Shown here: in pieces, positions 34,208-42,354 of the stretch | Position numbering within the stretch: position 1 is the stretch's first letter | Layout: each line of letters starts with the position of its first letter | DNA from: Candidatus Gastranaerophilales bacterium | GTDB lineage: Bacteria > Cyanobacteriota > Vampirovibrionia > Gastranaerophilales > Gastranaerophilaceae | Direction: 5' to 3' | NCBI GenBank assembly: GCA_944325525.1 | Contig: CALVAK010000019.1 | Span: forward strand, 1-42,459 | DNA length: 42,459 nucleotides | Program-made: the position numbers and the translations under genes | Notes under the pieces: model-generated | The model's database searches: none | Seen by the model: the letters and a program-made list of their open reading frames with translations, nothing else | What the model was told of the DNA's origin: nothing

Positions 34208-35936
34208 TACAAATGTTATATATATAAGCTTAATTATACTGCTTCTTACTATAGTTTTTATATTTTCTTACGGAAATATTACTTCCGTATATTCAGACAC
34301 AGGAAGAGAATTTTATATTCCCTGGCAGATGAATTGCGGTGAAGTATTATATAAAGATATTTTAAATGTCTATGCTCCTTTGGGATATCAAATAAATGCT
34401 ATAGTAATCAAATTGTTTAACTACAAAATGATTTCTCTTTATATTACAGGATATTTATTATCACTATTTTCTCTTATTGCTTTTTATTTTATAGCTAAAA
34501 TATTCTCTGATAAAATATATGCTCTTGTACTATCTGTGCTTATAATGTTTTGCTGTTGCTTTTACCAGAGTATTTCGAATTATATAACCCCTTATTCATA
34601 TTCAATTTTATATGCAATGAGTGCATTTTTATGGTCTTTGCTAATGCTGCTTTTGTTCCTTAAAACAAATAAAAATAAATTTTATATTTTTTCTTGCCTA
34701 TTAATGGGATTTTCTGCTGCTTCAAAATATGAATACGCTTTATTTATTGTTATATTAGTATTATGTGCAATTTATAAAAAATTAAAATTAAAAGATATTA
34801 TACTTTCTCTTGGTGCATTCTCAATTATTCCTTTATTCTCACTAATTCTGCTAATAAAGCAAGGCTGCAGCATACAAGATTTAATAATTAGCATTCAATA
34901 CATCTTCCAACTTGCAAAAACTAATGCGGTTAATTATTTTTATACATTTACCGGATTTATTCCGTCTAAAACAGCCCTATTAAGAAACTTTTTTTCATTT
35001 TTATTTTTCTGCATATTTTTTTCTATTACCTTTTTTATTCCGTATTTTATATTAACTTTACTAAAAAACAAAGGAATAAAAACAAAGATAAGTGCTGTTA
35101 TTATTATATTATTTCCGGTTTTGTTTTTCTTTAAAGATGTATTTGCAATGAATAATTCCATTTTCTTTTCCTTTATAGGAGTGTTTATTGTTTCATCATT
35201 TATCTTTATTACAATCAAAAATATTAAGAATAAAGAAAATAATGAAAAAAATATCTTTTTATATGTCTTACTATTAACAGCAATACTTTCATCAATAAAA
35301 GTATTAAATTCAATTTCTCTTGAACTATACGGAACATTCTTTTTGCCAATATTATTAATAAGCTTTACAGCTTTATTTTATAAAGATAAAAGCAGTAATC
35401 AAAAGATTTATATTTCTTTTTTGTGTTTCCTGCTATCAGTAACATATATGTATGTTTATATAGATACTGTTAAAATTATCCAATATAAACCCAATATTAT
35501 AAAAACAAGTCAAAATGAAAACATATATACAAACAACAGCTATTTTTCAAACAGATATAATGAATTAATTAGTTATATAAACAATAATACAAAAAAAGAT
35601 GATACAGTTTTAATTTTGCCCGAAGGAACACTTCTAAACTACATAACCCGGAGGAAATCAAATAATATGTACTACTACCTGATTCCTCCAAATGTAGAAA
35701 TGTTTTCCCAAAAGAAAATAATAAAAGAAATAGAAAACAATCCACCTGAAATCATTATTGTTTTCTATAATACATATAAATGGTATAACACAACTTCATT
35801 TTCATATGGATATGGCTCTGAAATTATGAAATGTATAGAGCAAAATTACATAGTTGATAGTAAATATTCTACAAAATATGATAAAATATATAAATTAAAT
35901 GATAAACAAAACAGTATAAAATGGAATATAAAATGA
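34197..35936 (+). CDS. GT-C-type membrane glycosyltransferase (second of a tandem pair)
   Basis: This 579-residue paralogue has the same plan as its neighbour: N-terminal helix, YSDTGREFYIPWQMNCGEV with YKDILNVYAPLGYQINA in the first loop, about eleven helices, and a C-terminal domain with VLILPEGTLLNYI and YYLIPPNVEMF. It starts inside the end of the previous gene (11-base overlap), so the two are translationally coupled and arose by tandem duplication. Its stop overlaps the start of the zinc-finger protein gene (ATGA at 35933). It probably transfers a different sugar or works on a related acceptor. Confidence 0.78.
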   Translation: MKSNTNVIYISLIILLLTIVFIFSYGNITSVYSDTGREFYIPWQMNCGEVLYKDILNVYAPLGYQINAIVIKLFNYKMISLYITGYLLSLFSLIAFYFIAKIFSDKIYALVLSVLIMFCCCFYQSISNYITPYSYSILYAMSAFLWSLLMLLLFLKTNKNKFYIFSCLLMGFSAASKYEYALFIVILVLCAIYKKLKLKDIILSLGAFSIIPLFSLILLIKQGCSIQDLIISIQYIFQLAKTNAVNYFYTFTGFIPSKTALLRNFFSFLFFCIFFSITFFIPYFILTLLKNKGIKTKISAVIIILFPVLFFFKDVFAMNNSIFFSFIGVFIVSSFIFITIKNIKNKENNEKNIFLYVLLLTAILSSIKVLNSISLELYGTFFLPILLISFTALFYKDKSSNQKIYISFLCFLLSVTYMYVYIDTVKIIQYKPNIIKTSQNENIYTNNSYFSNRYNELISYINNNTKKDDTVLILPEGTLLNYITRRKSNNMYYYLIPPNVEMFSQKKIIKEIENNPPEIIIVFYNTYKWYNTTSFSYGYGSEIMKCIEQNYIVDSKYSTKYDKIYKLNDKQNSIKWNIK

Positions 35937-36253
35937 ATAAAGAAGAACAATTGAAAATAATAGAAGAAATGCAGCAAGTCGTTGAACAAATGAGAATTGA
36001 CGATTTAGAAGAAGATCCATCTTTAGAAGAAGAAAAGTTTGAATGTTCCTGCTGCGGAAAAACAAAGGCTTTAGCGGGTTCAATCCAATACGGAAAATAT
36101 AGATTATGCAATGATTGTGTATTATTAGCGGAAACAGGTTTTGCAATAGGTAAGTTTAAAAATGCTGATGAACTCATAAAAGCAATGGAAGATACACGAC
36201 TTCAGGAAATGTGTGATTATATAAAACAGGAAGAAAAAAGAGCAAATAATTAA
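35933..36253 (+). CDS. ClpX-type zinc-finger small protein
   Basis: The start is set at the ATG overlapping the preceding stop (ATGA); an in-frame ATG lies 12 bases earlier. After a Glu-rich helix (IEEMQQVVEQMRIDDLEEDP), a zinc finger of the ClpX N-terminal type appears: CSCCGK, a spacer with ALAGSIQYGKYRLC, then CNDCVLLAE. In ClpX this finger recognises substrates or adaptors, but here no AAA+ domain follows. It sits between the GT-C pair and a matrixin-like protease, 1 base from the latter's start. A substrate-recognition or scaffold role beside the protease is possible; this is inference. Confidence 0.7.
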   Translation: MNKEEQLKIIEEMQQVVEQMRIDDLEEDPSLEEEKFECSCCGKTKALAGSIQYGKYRLCNDCVLLAETGFAIGKFKNADELIKAMEDTRLQEMCDYIKQEEKRANN

Positions 36254-36254
36254 T

Positions 36255-37034
36255 ATGCATAGATTAACATACCTGCAAAAACATTTAAAGAACGGAAAAC
36301 TCATAAGATGGCCTAATCAGTGTTTTCCTTTAAGTGTATACATAGCACCCTGTACGTGGTATTCAATGACCGAAGCTGATAGATACGCATATAAAGGTAT
36401 GGTTCTTGAAGCACTGCGTGAATGGGAAAGAGTTTCTCTTGGCAAAATTTCGTTTGATATTATAGAAGTACTACACGAATCACAAATGAATATTGAATGG
36501 AGAAGAGTGGAAAGGAAATCTCTCGGAAATTGCGTATTTAATTACGATAACGAATCAAGATTGTATTCTGCTGAAGTTCAAATAGGAATATCTGACGGAA
36601 TAATTCATAAAAAATATATGGATGAAAATGAAGTATATCATACTATTTTACATGAAATAGGACACTCACTAGGTCTTGGTCATTCAACAAATCCTAACGA
36701 TATAATGTATACACCGCACCAGTACGGAGTAGTAAAGTTATCTCCAAGAGATATAAATTCAATAAGATGGCTATACTCTCTTCCTTATGGCACATCCGTT
36801 GATAGTTTAAATAAAACATATTCATTAAATTACAATAATATTGACGATATTATAATGAAAATAGCACTCGGAGAAGTTGAATCTGAATTTCAGAAAACTA
36901 TGAACAATATAAGAATTCCGAGAAGGAATCTTGAAGAAGAACAGGATAAACTAGCTCAAATGAAAAAGTTTCAAATGTCAATACAAAATATAAAACTTCC
37001 GAAAGAAATAGCAGATAAATTTAAAGAAAGATAA
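36255..37034 (+). CDS. Matrixin-like zinc metalloprotease
   Basis: HEIGHSLGLGH (133-143) is the metzincin zinc motif HExxHxxGxxH, followed by the Met-turn NDIMYTP (M151), which together define the matrixin (M10) group. The N-terminal region (RWPNQCFPLSVYI, ALREWERVSLGKISFDI) is the usual matrixin strand-helix start. There is no signal peptide and no propeptide with a cysteine switch, which is unusual for a secreted protease. The C-terminal 80 residues are a charged helix (EEEQDKLAQMKKFQMSIQN). It overlaps the operon of the zinc-finger protein and GT-C genes. Zinc protease activity is highly likely; the location of action is unclear. Confidence 0.88.
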   Translation: MHRLTYLQKHLKNGKLIRWPNQCFPLSVYIAPCTWYSMTEADRYAYKGMVLEALREWERVSLGKISFDIIEVLHESQMNIEWRRVERKSLGNCVFNYDNESRLYSAEVQIGISDGIIHKKYMDENEVYHTILHEIGHSLGLGHSTNPNDIMYTPHQYGVVKLSPRDINSIRWLYSLPYGTSVDSLNKTYSLNYNNIDDIIMKIALGEVESEFQKTMNNIRIPRRNLEEEQDKLAQMKKFQMSIQNIKLPKEIADKFKER

Positions 37035-37052
37035 CTTTGTGCAATAATAAAA

Positions 37053-37386
37053 AAGAGAGCAGACGAACAATCACGTATAAGTAAACTTATATGAGGAAAG
37101 TCCGGACACCTAAGGGCAGAACGACGGATAACATCCGCCGGGGGCGACCCCAGGACAAGTGCCACAGAAAAGAAAACAACCGAAAGGTTCAGGTGCAACG
37201 GTAGTGTAAAAGACTACCAGCGGTATTGAGAAATACCGGCTCGGTAAACTCCGTTCGGGTGCAAGATTGAATAAAAGGTTAAGGTGACCCGCCGTCTTTT
37301 GAAAAATCGCTTGAGGCAGAAGGCAACTTCTATCCCAGACAGATGATTGTTTAGAAACAGAATCCGGCTTATGACCTGCTCTCTTT
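37053..37386 (+). ncRNA. rnpB: RNase P RNA
   Basis: The highly conserved segments are present: GAGGAAAGTCCGGAC near 37093-37107 (P4 5' part), a GGTAAACTCC-like motif near 37243, and ACAGAATCCGGCTTA near 37357-37371 (P4 3' part). The ends GAGAGCAG (about 37055) and CTGCTCTC (about 37377-37384) pair as helix P1, followed by a T-run that acts as terminator. It is the catalytic RNA that cuts 5' leaders from pre-tRNAs. It looks like a type A RNA of about 330 bases. Exact ends are approximate. Confidence 0.95.
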
Positions 37387-38283
37387 TTAACCAATAACGA
37401 TGGCATTTTTTGCCATATATTCTTCAAGTCTTTTATTTACTTCTTTATTTTCATTATAGTTAGGATAATTTTGTACGGCAATTTCACATATATCAATTTG
37501 GCCTTTTCTTAATTCTTCAATATCTACTTTCGGAAATTTAGCAACACTAGTTTTTAAATCTAATGTTCTTTTAAGGTCAAGTCTCGATTGAACTTTAGGA
37601 TAATTAGAAGCATAAATCTGGCTTGCGGAAGCTCTATCTGTCAGTGCTAAATAAGCAGACTCAAGAAGATATCTTTTTACAGCTTCTTCAACATCAGCTA
37701 TTGCTTCATGAGCCATTCTTATGAGTCTTTTAGGTCCTAAATCGACATCATCTGAACGGCCTATAACTTCCATAATCTGTTGTTTCTTTTCCATCATCTT
37801 TTTATGAAGTTCATAACCAACTTTTACTGTATACGGTAATGACGGATTTAAAGAAATAAATGATGTTAAACCTACCATTCTGTTAAAGGGAGAATCACCA
37901 TATAACAAAAGAGGTTCACAAGGATAATCTTCATCTTCCGGATCTATATCTATTCTGTACTGTTTAAATATACTATTAGTAAAATTCTGTACAACAGGAG
38001 GAGTTTCTCTGTATTCTAAACGAGGCATTCTTCCATAGCCTTTTCTGATAAAACAATCCTGATATGGATAATCATGTGCTATTTCATTAAGAAGAAGTGC
38101 ATCTTTTTTAAGAAATTTTGCAGGAAGCTTTGGTTCCGCAACTTTTCCAAGTTCTACAATATCTTCAACATATATTCCTTTAAATGAAACATTATTTTTA
38201 TTTTGTTGCTGCTGTCGTTTATTATTATTCGATTTTTTTGCAGAGAAAGAATTAAAAAAATTTGAAACTGAACCAATTTTCAT
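37387..38283 (-). CDS. Hypothetical protein with N-terminal VSFKG motif
   Basis: The start at 38283 (MKIGSVSN) is chosen because AAGGAGTT lies right before it; a farther ATG at 38310 has no such site. Residues about 15-32 are a low-complexity Ser/Asn/Gln/Lys segment, then NNVSFKGIYVEDIVEL (F34), a clear member of the N-terminal motif family in this window. The remainder of the 298 residues is a soluble, mostly helical domain (KKMMEKKQQIMEVIGRSDDV, RMAHEAIADVEEAVKRY). There is no signal peptide and no recognised family. Its stop codon overlaps the T-run of the convergent rnpB terminator. Confidence 0.7.
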   Translation of the reverse strand: MKIGSVSNFFNSFSAKKSNNNKRQQQQNKNNVSFKGIYVEDIVELGKVAEPKLPAKFLKKDALLLNEIAHDYPYQDCFIRKGYGRMPRLEYRETPPVVQNFTNSIFKQYRIDIDPEDEDYPCEPLLLYGDSPFNRMVGLTSFISLNPSLPYTVKVGYELHKKMMEKKQQIMEVIGRSDDVDLGPKRLIRMAHEAIADVEEAVKRYLLESAYLALTDRASASQIYASNYPKVQSRLDLKRTLDLKTSVAKFPKVDIEELRKGQIDICEIAVQNYPNYNENKEVNKRLEEYMAKNAIVIG

Positions 38284-38438
38284 ATTGAACTCCTTTGATA
38301 ATAAGTTCAAAATAAAACAAATTAAAAATTGCCTATAATTTAAAAGTTGTAAAAAAAAATTAACAATCGGTAATAATATGTCAATAAATAATCTTTATAT
38401 TTTTTATCTACGTGAAAGTAAGGCTGGCTACATAGTCC

Positions 38439-39161
38439 ATGAAAATAAGACCATATGAAAACAATACAGACAGTAAAGGATACTGTCAATCATTTAAAGG
38501 TGTTCCTCCAAACCCGAAATATATACCTGAAATAATAGGTAAAGTAGGTAAAGTAGCAGGGGAATATATAAATACGCCTGAACAAAAATTGTTTATGGCG
38601 TTATCTGCATTAGCCATTCAGCCTTTAATAGATTTAAAATATGCACAGGATGATCAAAAAGTTGATTCTGCTATTAAAACCGCATCAAAAGCAATGGCAG
38701 GAGGCCTTACCGGAGTAACAATACGTGCTGTTTTTCTTAAAATTACAGATTATTATATTGGCTTTCAAAAACATAACAGGTTAAACAGATATTTTTATCC
38801 TGACTCAGCCACTATGCTAAAAGAAATGAGACCAGAAATAGCAGACCTTAGAATGAGCCAGTACCAAAAAACACTCGGTACTCTTTTTGCCGTCTTATTT
38901 ATGATACTATTCTCTAACTCAAATCTGGATGTACCGCTTACAAGTGATTTTCAGGACATTATTTCAGGTGTTGTAAAAGAAAATAAAAACTGGGTAGATT
39001 CTATTTCAGATGTTATGACATCACGTAAAAATAAAATTATAAATTGGTTTAAACAAAGAAAAAATACAATAATAAATATTAAAAATAAAACCAGCCAGAT
39101 AATTGATATTTTACGTAAAAAACCGGAAGACCAGCCAATAAAAAAGGAGTCTAAACAATGA
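38439..39161 (+). CDS. Hypothetical protein with N-terminal QSFKG motif and membrane-associated helices
   Basis: It starts MKIRPYENNTDSKGYCQSFK-G (F19), another case of the N-terminal motif, followed by a short region VPPNPKYIPEIIGKVGKVAG. There are hydrophobic stretches around LFMALSALAIQPLIDL, KAMAGGLTGVTIRAVFLKI and LGTLFAVLFMILFSN, so it is probably membrane-embedded. The C-terminus is basic (SRKNKIINWFKQRKNTIINI). It overlaps the next gene by ATGA, so the two products are likely partners. The function is unknown. Confidence 0.65.
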   Translation: MKIRPYENNTDSKGYCQSFKGVPPNPKYIPEIIGKVGKVAGEYINTPEQKLFMALSALAIQPLIDLKYAQDDQKVDSAIKTASKAMAGGLTGVTIRAVFLKITDYYIGFQKHNRLNRYFYPDSATMLKEMRPEIADLRMSQYQKTLGTLFAVLFMILFSNSNLDVPLTSDFQDIISGVVKENKNWVDSISDVMTSRKNKIINWFKQRKNTIINIKNKTSQIIDILRKKPEDQPIKKESKQ

Positions 39162-40177
39162 AGACTCCGCTTAATTTCTTGCAGGACCATTTACTGGTAC
39201 CTTTATATCATTTTCAGAAAAAATATGTAAGCCGTTCAGCCTTATCTGCTGTTTGCAATAAAATTGCAAACTTTATGTTTGAAAACAGTAAAGAAACCGC
39301 ATTAATGATGCTTGTTTTCAATGCTGTTTCAATAATCTCAAGCCATATAGCACAAATAGGTGGATTAAAGAAAAGTTCAAGAGAGCATAAAGATTACCTG
39401 ATAACTCAGGAAATACAAGAATTAGGACTTGATTTGATTTTTACAATCATACCTCCGTTCTTAATAAATAATTATCTTATGAAAAAACTTGACTCAGGAC
39501 AATGGACTACAAAATCATCAAGAGAATTTTTACTAAATGTTATTACCCCAACGGTAGGTGCATCTAAAGTTGACTTGTATAATACAGACCATATCGTACC
39601 TGTAAAAGAAACTTTAGGTACAATGACAGCTAAAGTAATAAATTCTTTACGTAAAAAACACGCCATTCCAAAATTCGTTAATAATATATTTGAATTTATT
39701 GAAAAAAGTCCCTATGTAAAAATGCCTGATATAAATAAATATCTGCCTGTTGCGAGTATGGAAGACATCACAACTGACTTTGATATCATAAGAAAAAAGA
39801 AATTTGATCCCTTTTATAAAGGCAGTGCATATTCTGAAATAAACGGTCAAAGAAACGGTTTATTAATATTTGCAGCTATTGGCTACACAATTATTGCAAG
39901 CTCAATTATAACGCCTATATTAAAAAATAAGCTTGCAAATAGCTCTTACGAAAAAAGACTTAATAAAATGGGTGAAACCTACGAAAGTATTAAAAGAAAG
40001 AAAAGATTTGCTTATACTGAAAATACTGATTTTAACAGTTTTACAGAAATCAATACTTTCTCTTCGTTGAGTAGAAATAAAACCTCTGACAGCAACAATT
40101 TAAATACAAATAAAATATTTAATGAATTTAATCCCTACACAAATACAAAATTAACAAATAACAGGTTAAGCATTTAA
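39158..40177 (+). CDS. Hypothetical membrane protein coupled to the preceding gene
   Basis: The start overlaps the previous stop (ATGA). The 339-residue protein has hydrophobic segments near residues 45-65 (ETALMMLVFNAVSIISSHIA), 90-108 (LDLIFTIIPPFLINNYL) and about 230-255 (GLLIFAAIGYTIIASSIITP). The rest is polar, with a low-complexity Asn/Thr/Ser tail. It resembles the previous protein in style (helical hydrophobic hairpins then basic tail) and may be its membrane partner. No recognised family. Confidence 0.65.
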   Translation: MKTPLNFLQDHLLVPLYHFQKKYVSRSALSAVCNKIANFMFENSKETALMMLVFNAVSIISSHIAQIGGLKKSSREHKDYLITQEIQELGLDLIFTIIPPFLINNYLMKKLDSGQWTTKSSREFLLNVITPTVGASKVDLYNTDHIVPVKETLGTMTAKVINSLRKKHAIPKFVNNIFEFIEKSPYVKMPDINKYLPVASMEDITTDFDIIRKKKFDPFYKGSAYSEINGQRNGLLIFAAIGYTIIASSIITPILKNKLANSSYEKRLNKMGETYESIKRKKRFAYTENTDFNSFTEINTFSSLSRNKTSDSNNLNTNKIFNEFNPYTNTKLTNNRLSI

Positions 40178-40230
40178 CATTATCCTTATCTTTTTTGATA
40201 TTGTGTGATAGTATAATATATGAAATAGTT

Positions 40231-40304
40231 GTGTCCGTAGCTTAACAGGATAGAGCAAAGATCTCCGAAGTCTTTAGATGTGGGTTCAACTCCCATCGGG
40301 CACA
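40231..40304 (+). tRNA. tRNA-Arg(CCG)
   Basis: The acceptor GTGTCCG pairs with CGGGCAC; the D-arm is GCTT/GAGC; the anticodon stem AAGAT/GTCTT holds loop CTCCGAA with anticodon CCG; the T-arm is GTGGG/CCCAT with loop TTCAACT. CCA is not encoded. It reads the rare codon CGG. Confidence 0.93.
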
Positions 40305-40311
40305 AATAAAA

Positions 40312-40337
40312 AGAGCGGCATTAAAACCGCTCTATTT
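40312..40337. terminator. Terminator after tRNA-Arg(CCG)
   Basis: AGAGCGG (40312-40318) pairs with CCGCTCT (40327-40333) across an eight-base loop, followed by a short T-rich stretch. It may also serve the convergent Hsp20 gene. Confidence 0.7.
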
Positions 40338-40362
40338 ACTTTAAAATATATCTTAACCAAAA

Positions 40363-40818
40363 TTAGTTAACTGTAAGTTTTTTATTTCCAGTTTTTTCAG
40401 CTTCAACTTTTGGTGCCGTGATTCTTAAAATACCATGTTCTAATTTAGCTTCGGTTTTTTCAACATCGATATCTTCAGGGAAGTATACAGATCTTGAAAA
40501 TTCACCGTAATGGAATTCCGATTTTCTGTATGATTTTGTATCTTCTTTTGTTTCTTCTTCTTTTTTGGCATTTATAATGATATGATTTTTATCAATATCA
40601 ATATCTAAATCTTCTTTTTTTACACCCGGAATTTCAGCTTTTAACAAATATTCTTTGTCTTTTTCCTCAATTTCAACAGGAATAGCCATTTTTGTCATTT
40701 CATCAGAATAAACATATTCAGGAAATAAACTGTCAAAATTACGGCTTAAAATAGAACTTATTTCATCATTAACTGTCTTTATAAAACCTTCAGGTGTTTT
40801 TTTAACTAAGAATCTCAT
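40363..40818 (-). CDS. Hsp20-family small heat-shock protein
   Basis: The 151-residue protein has a short N-terminal arm and an alpha-crystallin domain (about 45-140): VEIEEKDKEYLLKAEIPGVK, KEDLDIDIDKNHIIINAKKE and the closing motif LEHGILRITAPK, which is typical of the family. The C-terminus (KKLTVN) has only an L-T-V in place of the usual IxI/V tail that joins oligomers. It binds unfolding proteins without ATP. The ribosome site is AAAGGAG, with a small hairpin in the leader (40832-40857). Confidence 0.95.
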   Translation of the reverse strand: MRFLVKKTPEGFIKTVNDEISSILSRNFDSLFPEYVYSDEMTKMAIPVEIEEKDKEYLLKAEIPGVKKEDLDIDIDKNHIIINAKKEEETKEDTKSYRKSEFHYGEFSRSVYFPEDIDVEKTEAKLEHGILRITAPKVEAEKTGNKKLTVN

Positions 40819-40831
40819 AATATTCTCCTTT

Positions 40832-40857
40832 CAATTGTCTCTTACCTCTTACAATTG
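40832..40857 (-). promoter_or_regulatory. Leader hairpin upstream of the Hsp20 start
   Basis: In the minus-strand leader, CAATTGT and ACAATTG (7-base arms at 40832-40838 and 40851-40857) form a hairpin with a 12-base loop, ending one or two bases before the AAAGGAG site. It does not pair with the ribosome site itself, so a thermosensor role is only a possibility. Confidence 0.35.
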
Positions 40858-41008
40858 CATTATGACTCTTTTTTGATAAAAACCTTTATTTTTAACAAAA
40901 AAATAACATTCAGGTATAAATATTAAAAATTTGTTAATAAAAGTTGAAAACTGGTAATAAAAAGAAATTTATAATATAATCAGGATATAGTTGAAATAAA
41001 GGTGAAAA

Positions 41009-41359
41009 ATGGCTAAAGAATTAGATACAGTCCCAATAGAGGTTATTATTTTAACAGCTGACCATGAAATAAAAGGTACAGTTCATGTTTCAAAATATAC
41101 AAAAACAAACAGAGAATTAACTGATTTATTAAATGATAAAGAAAAAAGGTTTTTAGCCGTAACTAATGCGGAAATTGTAGCAAGAAATTCAAATAATATT
41201 CCGCCGAGAAGATATAACTTCTTAGAAATACATATAGACTGTATTATGATGGTACATCCTTCAAGTCAGGTTGTATTCCGTGAATCAGGTAAAGCTCAGG
41301 AAGATATTGCCCGTTTCCGTGAACTAAGAAATAAATTAAATCAAACAAAGCCCTTTTAA
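41009..41359 (+). CDS. Conserved-looking hypothetical protein (116 aa)
   Basis: I do not recognise a named family. It is small, soluble and beta-rich at the N-terminus (PIEVIILTADHEIKGTVHVS), with a central segment ending in a strand (YNFLEIHIDCIMMVHPSSQV) and a charged C-terminal helix (EDIARFRELRNKLNQ). The pattern of strands with a D-H-E-I-K-G turn recalls Sm-like or PilZ-like barrels only vaguely. It is 2 bases upstream of the GT9 gene, so the two are co-transcribed. The ribosome site (AAAGGTG) is good. Confidence 0.65.
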   Translation: MAKELDTVPIEVIILTADHEIKGTVHVSKYTKTNRELTDLLNDKEKRFLAVTNAEIVARNSNNIPPRRYNFLEIHIDCIMMVHPSSQVVFRESGKAQEDIARFRELRNKLNQTKPF

Positions 41360-41361
41360 TT

Positions 41362-42354
41362 ATGGTTTTATATAATAAAATTTTATTAATAAACTTTGGC
41401 GGTATCGGAGATGAAATACTTTTTTCTCCTGTTATTAACAGCTTAAAAAAGAATTATCCTAATGCAAAAATTACTCTTTGCCTTGAATCAAGAAGCGGTT
41501 CGTTCACTAAATTAACAAACTTTTTAGACTCTTTTTTTTATATTGATATCAAAACAAAAAATAAATATATTGAACTTTTAAAATTATACTTTAAAGCCCT
41601 TACCGGTAATTATGACCTGGTCATTTCTTCCGGACAAAATCCTTTGATTCCGGTATTATTGTTTTTTACAGGTATAAAATGTAGAATTGGCTATCATTCT
41701 TCTTTTATCTCAAAACTGCTTTTGACTCATAACGTAAAATTAAATAAAAACCAATATGCCGCAAAAATGTATTTTGATCTGGTAAAACCTATAATAGCTG
41801 ATGATTTTGAAATGCCTCATATAAATGTACCTCAGCACGCAAAATTTCCGCATTCAGTATTAATTCATCCGGGTGTAAGCAAAATTAGCATCTCAAAAAA
41901 AATAGTAAAATCTATAGATGCTAAAAAATGGACAGAACTAATTATAAAACTACTGGAAAAAGGAAAAAAAGTTTTTCTCTCAGGAGGCCCTGACGATGAA
42001 GAAACAATATTAAAGATACGGGAAGGACTTATTGAAGCCGATTTAACAAATTTCGTTGATATGTACGAAAAAACAAATAATATATATGATTTAGCAGAAT
42101 TAATAAAAAAAACAGAAGTTTTAATCTGCTCTGATTCTGCTCCAATGCACATAGGTGTTGCAACAGATACAAAAACAATAGCAATCTTCGGTCCTACAGA
42201 TGAAAAAAAATTGATTCCTGAATCGGAAAAATTCATTGCGATTAAAAATACTGTAGAATGTCGACCATGCTTATGGGAAAAACGCCAGACAACCTGTGAA
42301 GAATTAAATTGTCTGAATATTAATACTAATGATATAATTAAATTTGTTGATTAA
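41362..42354 (+). CDS. GT9 heptosyltransferase-like glycosyltransferase
   Basis: The 330-residue protein follows the GT-B fold of family 9: N-terminal LLINFGGIGDEILFSPVINS, the typical glycine-rich acceptor-side loop, and C-terminal FLSGGPDDEE with LICSDSAPMHIGVATDTKTI and FGPTDEKKL, the ADP-heptose-binding side. Such enzymes add heptose or similar sugars to lipopolysaccharide core in the cytosol at the inner membrane. It is downstream of the 116-residue protein in one operon. The donor may not be heptose in this lineage. No other LPS gene is in the window. Confidence 0.9.
   Translation: MVLYNKILLINFGGIGDEILFSPVINSLKKNYPNAKITLCLESRSGSFTKLTNFLDSFFYIDIKTKNKYIELLKLYFKALTGNYDLVISSGQNPLIPVLLFFTGIKCRIGYHSSFISKLLLTHNVKLNKNQYAAKMYFDLVKPIIADDFEMPHINVPQHAKFPHSVLIHPGVSKISISKKIVKSIDAKKWTELIIKLLEKGKKVFLSGGPDDEETILKIREGLIEADLTNFVDMYEKTNNIYDLAELIKKTEVLICSDSAPMHIGVATDTKTIAIFGPTDEKKLIPESEKFIAIKNTVECRPCLWEKRQTTCEELNCLNINTNDIIKFVD

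Noticed and set aside
40944..40980. TTGAAA and TATAAT as a promoter before the 41009 gene
   Set aside because: The spacing between the hexamers is about 20 bases, outside the usual range, so I did not call it.
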